From: JBBRMY01 sp038230595
GTDB taxonomy: Bacteria > Bacteroidota > Ignavibacteria > Tepidaquicellales > Tepidaquicellaceae
Direction of reading: 5' to 3'
Assembly: GCA_038230595.1 (NCBI GenBank)
Contig: JBBRMY010000115.1
Coordinates: forward strand, 1-8,217
Length of the DNA: 8,217 nt
Shown: positions 1-6,505 of the stretch, in pieces
How positions within the stretch are numbered: position 1 is the stretch's first letter
How the letters are laid out: each line of letters starts with the position of its first letter
Made by a program: the position numbers and the translations under genes
Notes under the pieces: model-generated
Databases searched by the model: none
What the model was told of the DNA's origin: nothing
The model's input: only the letters and a program-made list of their open reading frames with translations

Positions 1-3000
1 GCCTTCACTTCTGATTTAAACATCATATCTGTATTGCCTTTAACGGATTCCTGTGAAGTGGAATATAGCTTGTTATAGCTCTTAATTACGTTGGAAAGTA
101 CATAGAGCATGTATGCCTGAGTTGATTCATCTTTTTGATCCTGATCAATTGTCATACTTTTTAAAGCATTGTAACCGTTAGTCATATTATTTTCCTGAAT
201 AATATATCCTGACTCTTTTGCAATTCTCATTCCGTCGACTACCCATGCTGTCATGAAAGGATTGGTTTCATCATTCTCCCACCATCCCCAGCCGCCATCA
301 CTATGTTGGAAGCCATATAATCTCTTAAGTCCTGCCTCTACATACTTCGGCAGCTCAGTCTTAAGCTTGTCATTAACAGGCAGATCTAACTCTCTGAGAG
401 TATTTGCAACTATTACACTTGGTAAAAATCTGCTCATAGTCTGCTCAACGCATCCATATGGATATCCTGCCAACTCATCGAGTGAAGCAAGCATAGTTCC
501 CGCTATTGAAGGAGCAGAATTGAATTTCATCATTACACTCGTAAGGTCTGTTCCTTCAGGAATATAAACATCAACTTCCTTTGAGCTATTCAGATCTGAT
601 ACGTCTGCAATAGCAGGTATATTGATCTGCAAACCTTTTGGCTGAACAGGAATTGTAACTTCAACTGCATCTGACTCTTCATTTGTTAAAGCTTCCACAT
701 ACATTTTTGTGGTTCCTAAGGCGGAAATGCTTTTTACTTTCCAGCTGAATGTATGCTCACCGTTTGCAGGTATACTTTCCGATTGAGATACTTCTCCATT
801 AACATTTAAAGAATCTGAACGGAATTTTACTTTAACATTTTTTTCAGTCTTAAGATAATTATGCACGATTGCACGGATCATGGTTTCATCTCCCTGCTGT
901 AAAAACCTTGGCGATTCTAATCTAACAAGTAGATCTTTCCGTGTGATTACAGTTTTTGCGCTTTGTCCAACTTTTGTATCTGCCGTAATTACTCTTGAAA
1001 CGATTCTCCATGTTGTAAGATCATCAGGATATTTTACAGTAACTCTTGCATAACCTTCATTATCTGTAACAGTATAGGGAGACCATTCAATTGCATCTCT
1101 GAAATCTGAACGGAGTTCCGGGGGCACCACAGCAACACCATCTACAATTATTAAATTTTCGCTACTTCTTCCGCCTCTGATATTTATATCTCCTTTTCTA
1201 TCTTCTACTACGGGTGCTGATTTGGTCATCTTGTTTAAAGTAACAATTCCCGAATTTTCTTTATCCATCAATCTTCCTGATTGCACTACATCAATTCCTT
1301 TTTCGCCATCAAAAGTGAATTTCAAATCTTTTATTTCACCTTTAATTAACTTTATAGTTGTAATATCATCATTCTTTTTCTTTTTAATAAGCAAGCCGAT
1401 CTGATATTCTCCGGCAGGAAGCTTAAATTCAAATGTCCCTGTTGAGCTGCTAACAGCTGCATAATATACTTCGTCGACTATTATTGCTGCTCCTTTAACA
1501 GGTTTTCCATCCTTATCAACGACAGTGCCCTTTACAGTTGCCAGGTCTTTCTCACTTATTGAATAAAGATTATACCTTTCATAGATAGAAAGCAGCCTTG
1601 AAGAACCCTGAGAAGTATTATAATTATTGAATGAAGTATTAACTGTGCTTCCGCCGTTTGGGTAAAAGAATTTTCTAATATCCTTTGTTTCATCTTCTTT
1701 TATTGTATATATGCTTTCATCAACTACACCTATCGAAACTTCTGCATTTCTCACAGGCTTACCTCTATTATCCAGAACTCTTACTTTTACTTCGCCCGAT
1801 TCCTTTGGCTTATATTCAAGCTTTGAAGGGTCTATCTGGACAGTTAAAAACTTACTCTCAGGAATTACTAGTACATTTTTTGATGCAGAATATAATGTGC
1901 CATTCTTAATGTAGTCTGCCTGCAAAGTAAAGTTAGAAGTGTAGTTCTCAGTTATAGGTATTTCAATAAATGCAGATTTACCAATAAATTTTTCAACTCT
2001 GCTTGAGATGATATCATTTGTTGATGTTGTGACAAGAACATAAATATCGGGCTCAATTGCACTTATAAGAGCTTTACAGATCTCACCAACTTTATAACTT
2101 TCTTTATCAGTAACGATCTGCAGTGATTGCTGCGATGTATTATCATACCATGTATAATTCTTATCATAAACGTTGAAGTTAGTAGAGGTCGTAATTTTAT
2201 TTCCGCTTTTGTCATAAGAGATTATTTCAGCAGAATAATATCCTTCTGAAGCATATCCCGGGATCTCATATACTGCAAGCCCTTTACCATCAACATTTGT
2301 TTCACCTTTAACAGTTGTTACAAAATCATATTTGCCATTTTCTCTTGAGTAACTATATTTACTGATATTGACATCAAAGCTTGTTGAAACCGGCTTATCA
2401 GAAAAGTTTTTTGAAATTACGTTGAAGATAATTTTTTCCCCGGGCTTTACCAGATATTTATCTGTTGTTGCCGAAAGATAGAATTCCCCTCTTGTTACAA
2501 GGGCTGTTGAATTGTTTGAGATATTACGTCCTGATGCATCTGTTACTTCTGCCCTTACAATATATTTATAATCAGAGCTATAATTATTATAGTACCAGTA
2601 ATTTTTTTCTCTTTTTACTTCAAAGTCTTCATTCAAATTGAAATCAAATGTAAACTTTCCTGTATTATCCAGCTTACCTGTTCCGGAATATATCTGAGTT
2701 GAAGAGTTAAATTGATACTTATTTTCATAAGTTGAGTAATAATCTTCATACCACCATGCATATTCAGAAAATTCCCACCATGGACGGTAATATTCTGTTT
2801 TGTAAATTGAGTAGGTTACGTTTGCATTAGTAACAGGACTGCCGAAATAGTAATCTGCCTGAACAGTTCCCTTTAACAATTCTTTGCCTGTATACTGAGG
2901 CTTATCAGTTGTAACAGTTACTTTATATTCAGGCTTTTTATATTGTTCGATCGTAAAGTTTGAAGTATAAGTATGCTTTTCATCTATCTGTGTATAAATA

Positions 3001-3998
3001 TAATATGTTCCCGTTTTTGCTTCATCATCCAGCTTAAACGATCCATCGAAGCTTCCATTTTCATTTGCAGTCAGATCTGCTTTATATATCTCAACATTAC
3101 TCTGGTCTTTAGCTGTAACCTTTATATTTTTATATGCAAAATTCGATAAACCTGATGAACCGCTTTCTCTTACAGTTCCTTTGAAATTAACTGTTGCTCC
3201 TGCTCTGTAAACCGGCTGCTGAGTGAAAGTATATACCAGATATCTGTTACCTTCGTATCCGAAATAAAGATATGCATCGGAAACCACTATATCCTCTCCG
3301 AGCTTTCCGATTATCAATGGTGAATGGTTCTCTTCACTGCTTTCTATACTGTCATATTTAATTTGTGATAGTCCCATTGAGGACTTTCCTGTGCCAAGTA
3401 ATTTATTGCCTGCATAATATGTAAGGTCAGCATTTTCAGCAGGCACTCCTGTTTTTCTGTTAACGGTATATGAAAGCAGTGTATTTGTTCCCGTCTTAAC
3501 TGCAATACCAAGATCAGAAATTATAAATCCGCAGTAAGCAACTTTTTTATTATTATCAGCCTTTACAAGGTAGGCACCTTTTTCTTTTACATTTATGTCA
3601 ACTGAGCTTTGTATATATCTTGAATCATATTCATTTGAATAACCGAATTCATCAGAGAAACGGGCAACTTCATCACAGAGATAGGTAAGATTGATGTCAT
3701 TCTCTCCAAGAACATCTAGACCATATCTTGATTTTTGCTCTGAGTAAAATTTATTTATATCACGGATCCTGTAAATAGTAAAATTGAGTTTTAATTTACC
3801 CGATCCTTTTTTATTATAATCGTATGAATTTAAATTTAGTTTAATGGCATCACCCGGATAATAATAGAGGTTGGTATTTATGTTAAAACTCCGGTCGTTT
3901 TCCTGAGCATTTGATCGCCCGCTCGTGAAAAGCATTATTATTACCAAAGAGAGGATGAAACTCAGGAGTTTCGCAGGAATTCTTTTTAGTTCAGCCAT
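1..3998 (-). CDS. Secreted bacterial alpha-2-macroglobulin family protein, thioester type (3' end cut by window)
   Basis: Minus-strand reading gives 1,332 uninterrupted codons from ATG at 3998 to the left edge. An in-frame TAG at 4017-4019 limits any upstream extension. Family knowledge: bacterial A2Ms trap proteases. Cleavage of a bait region changes the fold and exposes an internal thioester that links to the attacker. What is seen: a signal peptide (residues 1-31, SNA|QEN) without a lipobox; macroglobulin repeats including an MG2-type stretch (QQPVYRAGATVNFKG, about 260-274) and a further MG domain from about 354; a bait-domain end (VSIGVVDESIYTI, 754-766, then DIRKFFYP, 773-780); an unusual insert (about 820-957); the A2M domain (WSPYTVTDNEGYARVTV, then LTTWR); and thioester-domain motifs (YPYGCVEQT, then FQHSDGGWGWW). 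The rest of the thioester domain and the C-terminal MG/receptor-like domain fall outside. It is divergent from the DUF2461 gene. Family assignment is very secure; the target protease and exact location are inferred. Confidence 0.95.
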   Translation of the reverse strand, partial: MAELKRIPAKLLSFILSLVIIMLFTSGRSNAQENDRSFNINTNLYYYPGDAIKLNLNSYDYNKKGSGKLKLNFTIYRIRDINKFYSEQKSRYGLDVLGENDINLTYLCDEVARFSDEFGYSNEYDSRYIQSSVDINVKEKGAYLVKADNNKKVAYCGFIISDLGIAVKTGTNTLLSYTVNRKTGVPAENADLTYYAGNKLLGTGKSSMGLSQIKYDSIESSEENHSPLIIGKLGEDIVVSDAYLYFGYEGNRYLVYTFTQQPVYRAGATVNFKGTVRESGSSGLSNFAYKNIKVTAKDQSNVEIYKADLTANENGSFDGSFKLDDEAKTGTYYIYTQIDEKHTYTSNFTIEQYKKPEYKVTVTTDKPQYTGKELLKGTVQADYYFGSPVTNANVTYSIYKTEYYRPWWEFSEYAWWYEDYYSTYENKYQFNSSTQIYSGTGKLDNTGKFTFDFNLNEDFEVKREKNYWYYNNYSSDYKYIVRAEVTDASGRNISNNSTALVTRGEFYLSATTDKYLVKPGEKIIFNVISKNFSDKPVSTSFDVNISKYSYSRENGKYDFVTTVKGETNVDGKGLAVYEIPGYASEGYYSAEIISYDKSGNKITTSTNFNVYDKNYTWYDNTSQQSLQIVTDKESYKVGEICKALISAIEPDIYVLVTTSTNDIISSRVEKFIGKSAFIEIPITENYTSNFTLQADYIKNGTLYSASKNVLVIPESKFLTVQIDPSKLEYKPKESGEVKVRVLDNRGKPVRNAEVSIGVVDESIYTIKEDETKDIRKFFYPNGGSTVNTSFNNYNTSQGSSRLLSIYERYNLYSISEKDLATVKGTVVDKDGKPVKGAAIIVDEVYYAAVSSSTGTFEFKLPAGEYQIGLLIKKKKNDDITTIKLIKGEIKDLKFTFDGEKGIDVVQSGRLMDKENSGIVTLNKMTKSAPVVEDRKGDINIRGGRSSENLIIVDGVAVVPPELRSDFRDAIEWSPYTVTDNEGYARVTVKYPDDLTTWRIVSRVITADTKVGQSAKTVITRKDLLVRLESPRFLQQGDETMIRAIVHNYLKTEKNVKVKFRSDSLNVNGEVSQSESIPANGEHTFSWKVKSISALGTTKMYVEALTNEESDAVEVTIPVQPKGLQINIPAIADVSDLNSSKEVDVYIPEGTDLTSVMMKFNSAPSIAGTMLASLDELAGYPYGCVEQTMSRFLPSVIVANTLRELDLPVNDKLKTELPKYVEAGLKRLYGFQHSDGGWGWWENDETNPFMTAWVVDGMRIAKESGYIIQENNMTNGYNALKSMTIDQDQKDESTQAYMLYVLSNVIKSYNKLYSTSQESVKGNTDMMFKSEVK
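441..452 (-). other. Thioester motif Cys-Val-Glu-Gln of the A2M
   Basis: Codons for Cys1183-Val1184-Glu1185-Gln1186, within YPYGCVEQT. In thioester-containing A2Ms and complement proteins, the Cys side chain and the Gln form the internal thioester. Both residues are present, so this copy should be competent for covalent capture, unlike thioester-less paralogues that have lost the Cys. Confidence 0.93.
1128..1541 (-). other. Bait-region insert of the A2M: carboxypeptidase-regulatory-like domain plus TonB-plug-like segment
   Basis: The insert lies between the end of the bait-type domain (DIRKFFYP, residues 773-780) and the A2M domain (RSDFRDAIEWSP, 963-974). Residues about 820-875 read ATVKGTVVDKDGKPVKGAAI, followed by a TGTFEF-LPAGEYQI pattern. 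This is the usual look of a CarboxypepD_reg (transthyretin-like) domain, the one that heads many Bacteroidota TonB-dependent receptors. Residues about 912-957 then carry VTLNKMTKSAPVVEDRKGD and INIRGGRSSENLIIVDGVAV, closely matching the plug-domain signature IRGG...DGV. No beta-barrel follows; the A2M domain resumes at once. Exposed Lys/Arg sites (KKKK at 872-875, Arg934-Lys935, Arg944) make it a plausible cleavage target. Assignment is by motif recognition only. Confidence 0.7.
3906..3998 (-). other. Sec signal peptide of the A2M protein
   Basis: Residues 1-31 have a basic start (Lys5, Arg6, Lys10), a hydrophobic core (LLSFILSLVIIMLF, 11-24) and a small-residue cleavage site SNA|QEN after Ala31. 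No cysteine follows, so this is a type I signal and not a lipoprotein signal. The mature protein would be released to the periplasm or exported further, unless a C-terminal anchor exists beyond the window. Confidence 0.85.
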
Positions 3999-4075
3999 TG
4001 TCGTAAGTTTTTGATTCTACACTTTTATAGTCACTTTTAATAATTTTTGTTCCGTTCAGATAAACCCGCATAAAA
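3999..4075. promoter_or_regulatory. Divergent intergenic region between the A2M and DUF2461 genes, with an 8-bp direct repeat
   Basis: These 77 bp must hold the start signals of both divergent genes. CACTTTTA occurs twice (4020-4027 and 4032-4039) with a 12-bp period, which could be a small operator or chance in AT-rich DNA. On the plus strand, AATTTTTG at 4042-4049 matches the Bacteroidota -7 consensus TAnnTTTG at 7 of 8 positions, but the nearest upstream TTG (4011-4013) is too far for the usual -33 spacing. On the minus strand, TATAAAAG lies about 25 bases before the A2M start. Neither start has an AGGAGG-like site. No promoter can be fixed with confidence. Confidence 0.35.
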
Positions 4076-4807
4076 ATGCTAGCAGAGCTTATAAAAGAAC
4101 CTTTTTTAGGATTTCAACCTGATGCATTAAAATTTCTTAAGCAGCTTCGCCTGCCAAAGAATAACAATACTGCCTGGTTCGCAAAGAACAGGGAGAGATA
4201 TGAATATGGTCTGAAAAAGCCTATGAGAGATCTGATCGATTCGCTGGCAATGGAGATCGGAAAAATAGATAAGAGCATCGTTGTTAATTATAGGTCAATA
4301 TTCAGAATTAATAAAGATATAAGATTTTCTAAGGATAAAAGTCCATACAAAACTCATATGTCTGCCGCTTTTGCATTCGAAAAAGTTAAGTCATGGGAAA
4401 TTGCGCAGTTCTATTTTCATATAAAGCCGGAAGAGTTCATGATATTCGGCGGACAATACACTCCTGAGAATGATTATTTGAAAAAATTCCGCGCATTGAT
4501 CTACCGTGATCCGGAATCTTTTGAAGAGATAATTCACAACAAAGCATTTAAAAAAGCATTTGGTGAATTGCAGGGAGAAAGCTTTCCAAAGCTGCCGAAG
4601 GAATATACAGTAGAAGAGATTTATTCAAAATATGAATCAACAAAAGAGGCAGAAGAATTAATTAAGCTTCTTAAGATGAAGCAAATATATGTAGAGAAGA
4701 CTTATCCCGTTGAAATTATTTTTGATGACAGGATAATTGATGTGATAATGGAAAATATAAAAATACTACATCCATTCGTGAAATATCTGGATGGGGCAAT
4801 GAAGTGA
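4076..4807 (+). CDS. DUF2461 family protein (TIGR02453-type), function unknown
   Basis: This 243-residue protein fits the DUF2461 family in length and motifs. It has an N-terminal GFQPDALKFLKQL stretch, then LPKNNNTAWFAKNRERY (26-42) resembling the family's NN-x-x-WF pattern. The strongest block is SIFRINKDIRFSKDKSPYK (74-92), the family hallmark. It is followed by an aromatic strand (FYFHIKPEEFMIFGG, 112-126), as in typical members. No signal peptide or membrane segment is seen, so it should be cytoplasmic. The start is well bounded: an in-frame TAA lies at 4061-4063 and the next in-frame ATG is at residue 50, inside conserved sequence. No ribosome-binding site is visible. It stands alone on the plus strand, divergent from the A2M gene and convergent with lpdA, so it is probably monocistronic. 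The family has no firmly established biochemical role that I know of, and the neighbours suggest none. Confidence 0.9.
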   Translation: MLAELIKEPFLGFQPDALKFLKQLRLPKNNNTAWFAKNRERYEYGLKKPMRDLIDSLAMEIGKIDKSIVVNYRSIFRINKDIRFSKDKSPYKTHMSAAFAFEKVKSWEIAQFYFHIKPEEFMIFGGQYTPENDYLKKFRALIYRDPESFEEIIHNKAFKKAFGELQGESFPKLPKEYTVEEIYSKYESTKEAEELIKLLKMKQIYVEKTYPVEIIFDDRIIDVIMENIKILHPFVKYLDGAMK

Positions 4808-4814
4808 ATTTGAG

Positions 4815-4888
4815 TAAGCCGGATTAAAATGTTCCCAATCAGGGAATTGGGAACGAGATATTAAAAAGATTTCAGGAATCCCGGCTTA
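4815..4888. repeat. Nested inverted repeat (REP-like palindrome) after the DUF2461 gene
   Basis: An inner perfect 9-bp stem pairs GTTCCCAAT (4831-4839) with ATTGGGAAC (4846-4854) around the 6-base loop CAGGGA. An outer stem pairs TAAGCCGGATT (4815-4825) with AATCCCGGCTTA (4877-4888), with a single bulged base. The GTTCCCAA...TTGGGAAC palindrome resembles short intergenic repeats dispersed in many bacterial genomes. It sits between two convergent genes and could help end transcription from either side. No long T-run follows directly, so an ordinary intrinsic terminator is not clearly shown. Confidence 0.6.
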
Positions 4889-4918
4889 AAGCTTGCGGGG
4901 AAAGATTTTTTTGGATGG

Positions 4919-4938
4919 ATTCCTGCTTTTGCAGGAAT
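4919..4938. repeat. Small perfect hairpin beside the lpdA stop (REP-like, possible terminator)
   Basis: ATTCCTGC (4919-4926), loop TTTT, GCAGGAAT (4931-4938), starting only 5 bases past the lpdA stop codon. The first arm can also pair with an upstream copy: CAGGAATCC (4873-4881) against GGATTCCTG (4917-4925), a 9-bp alternative stem. The form ATTCC-GC...GC-GGAATGAC resembles a widespread family of intergenic palindromes. Its position suits an lpdA transcript end, but the bases after it in the lpdA direction (CCATCCAAAAAAATC) lack a U-tract. Confidence 0.55.
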
Positions 4939-4943
4939 GACAA

Positions 4944-6350
4944 TTATATATTTATAGCTTCACCGTAGGCTACTCCAGCTGCTTCGAGGATTGATTCTGT
5001 TAATGTCGGATGAGCATGGAATGTTTTTATTATCGACTCTGCTGTACCTTCAAGTGATTTTACCATTACTAATTCAGAAATTAACTCTGTCGCTTCTGCA
5101 CCTACAATGTGTGCGCCAAGCAGTTCATTATATTTTGCATCGAATACAAGTTTGACCATACCTACTGTTTCACCTGCAGCTCTTGCTTTACCGTTTGCAG
5201 AGAATGGAAATTTCCCTACCTTAACTTCATAGCCGGCTTCTTTTGCTTTTGCTTCAGTCATTCCGACGGATCCAACCTGAGGCTGGCAGTAAGTGCATCC
5301 GGGTACTGTATCATAATTTACATCGGGAGCATGAAGCCCTTTAATTTTTTCAATGCAGTTAATACCTTCAGTTGAAGCTACGTGAGCAAGCCAAGGCTTT
5401 CTTTCTTTATTGATAACAGAAACGTCGCCGATCGCATAAACACCATCAACATTAGTCTTATAATTAATATCAGTATTAATGCTATCCTTAAAAACTTCAA
5501 CTCCGATATTTTCAAGTCCCATATTCTCAACATTTCCTCTTACGCCGATAGCAACAAGAACTACATCTGATTCAAGCTCTTCGGATTTTTTGCCTGAAAC
5601 TTTTGTAATAACTTTATCGCCTTTTACAGTGATTGATTCTGTTTTGCTGTCAGTAAGAATTTTCATTCCAGCCTTTTTAAACTCTCTTGCAACAACATCT
5701 GAAATATCCTTGTCTTCAACAGGAAGTATTTGAGGCATCATTTCGATTATTGTAACTTCGGTACCAAATGCATTATAAAAATATGCGAACTCGCAGCCAA
5801 TAGCGCCGCTTCCTACTATCGTCATTTTTTTCGGAATATCCTTAGTGATCATAGCCCCTGTCGAAGAAAGAATTTTTTTCTCATCGAATTTCAAATCGCC
5901 TAGCTGTCTTGCTCTTGCGCCGGTTGCTATGATAGTATGCTTTGATCTTATTGTTTCAACTTCTTTACCTTCTTTATCTGTAACTTTTATAGTTTTATCT
6001 TTTGTAAAAGAACCTGTTCCTTCAAACACCGTTATCTTATTTTTTTTCATAAGATATTTAACTCCTTTTTCAGAAGTATCTGCAACACCTCGTGATCTGT
6101 CAATAATTTTCGGGAAATCAAATTTTATATCACCCACAGTGATGCCATAGTTCCCAACATGCTTCAGCTCATTCATTATCTGAGCATTTTTCAAAAGGGC
6201 TTTAGTCGGAATGCATCCCCAGTTAAGGCATACTCCGCCTAATCTATCACGTTCGATAATGCATGTTTTAAATCCGAGCTGCATTGCTCTGATGGCTGTA
6301 GTATATCCTCCGGGACCGCTTCCTATTACTGTAATATCAAATTCCTGCAT
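4944..6350 (-). CDS. lpdA: Dihydrolipoyl dehydrogenase (E3 component of 2-oxo acid dehydrogenase / glycine cleavage complexes)
   Basis: This cytoplasmic FAD enzyme reoxidises the dihydrolipoyl groups of pyruvate or 2-oxoglutarate dehydrogenase, or of the glycine cleavage H protein, and passes electrons to NAD+. All signatures are present in its 468 residues, a typical length: the FAD-binding GSGPGG (10-15) with Glu33; the redox disulfide GGVCLNWGC (Cys41 and Cys46); the NAD-binding GSGAIG (180-185) with Glu203; a second FAD motif ending VYAIGDV (304-310); and the catalytic dyad HAHPTLTE (His447, Glu452). The start is certain because the GxGxxG motif begins at residue 10. One variation is GCTYCQPQVGSVG (351-363), which places a CxxC (352, 355) where many E3 proteins have YT-PE. 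No E1, E2 or lipoylation genes are visible nearby. It lies 155 bp downstream of the RsiV-like gene, so it may have its own promoter, and it ends at a hairpin. Confidence 0.97.
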   Translation of the reverse strand: MQEFDITVIGSGPGGYTTAIRAMQLGFKTCIIERDRLGGVCLNWGCIPTKALLKNAQIMNELKHVGNYGITVGDIKFDFPKIIDRSRGVADTSEKGVKYLMKKNKITVFEGTGSFTKDKTIKVTDKEGKEVETIRSKHTIIATGARARQLGDLKFDEKKILSSTGAMITKDIPKKMTIVGSGAIGCEFAYFYNAFGTEVTIIEMMPQILPVEDKDISDVVAREFKKAGMKILTDSKTESITVKGDKVITKVSGKKSEELESDVVLVAIGVRGNVENMGLENIGVEVFKDSINTDINYKTNVDGVYAIGDVSVINKERKPWLAHVASTEGINCIEKIKGLHAPDVNYDTVPGCTYCQPQVGSVGMTEAKAKEAGYEVKVGKFPFSANGKARAAGETVGMVKLVFDAKYNELLGAHIVGAEATELISELVMVKSLEGTAESIIKTFHAHPTLTESILEAAGVAYGEAINI

Positions 6351-6505
6351 TTATATATTTTATATTGGTAGAATATGTAATTTAGTGATAAGGAGAAAGT
6401 ATCTCAATGTATTTTGGTTTATTGAATGTTTGGTTTCAAGCAAAGCTCGCAAAGACATTAGATTTTAATTTAGATGGTTGACCAACGGCGGCGGCTTTTT
6501 AGCAT
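6351..6505 (-). other. lpdA leader / intergenic region with a short GCAAAG direct repeat
   Basis: These 155 bp lie between the stop of the RsiV-like gene and the lpdA ATG. No RNA gene, convincing terminator or coding sequence was found. GCAAAG occurs at 6440-6445 and 6449-6454 on the plus strand (CTTTGCGAGCTTTGC on the lpdA strand), which may be a worn dispersed repeat. A (GCC)3-like run sits at 6487-6495. The bases just before lpdA are almost pure A/T, as is common before genes in Bacteroidota relatives. No promoter can be assigned. Confidence 0.3.

Noticed and set aside
253..567. Plus-strand open frame of 104 codons
   Set aside because: It lies opposite the thioester domain of the A2M gene, whose minus-strand frame carries clear family motifs. 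The plus translation has no recognisable features.
1262..1560. Possible fusion or assembly error joining an A2M gene to a TonB-receptor gene
   Set aside because: A2M motifs continue in the same frame on both sides at the natural bait boundaries, with no stop or frameshift, so an in-frame domain insertion is the simpler reading.
1222..1914. Plus-strand open frames opposite the A2M bait region
   Set aside because: Short, overlapping and low-complexity; antisense shadows of a strongly supported gene.
4808..4943. tRNA, small RNA gene or CRISPR array in the convergent intergenic region
   Set aside because: The stems do not form a cloverleaf and there are no regularly spaced direct repeats with unique spacers; the pattern fits REP-like palindromes.
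6450..6457. TGTCTTTG (minus strand) as a Bacteroidota -7 promoter box for lpdA
   Set aside because: It fits TAnnTTTG at 7 of 8 positions, but no TTG lies at the expected -33 distance; not better than chance in this DNA.
5845..6468. Plus-strand open frames of 101 and 85 codons opposite lpdA and its leader
   Set aside because: The lpdA frame has every catalytic motif of the family. The plus frames look like mirror images without domains, and the 6211-6468 frame is mostly antisense to the E3 N-terminus.
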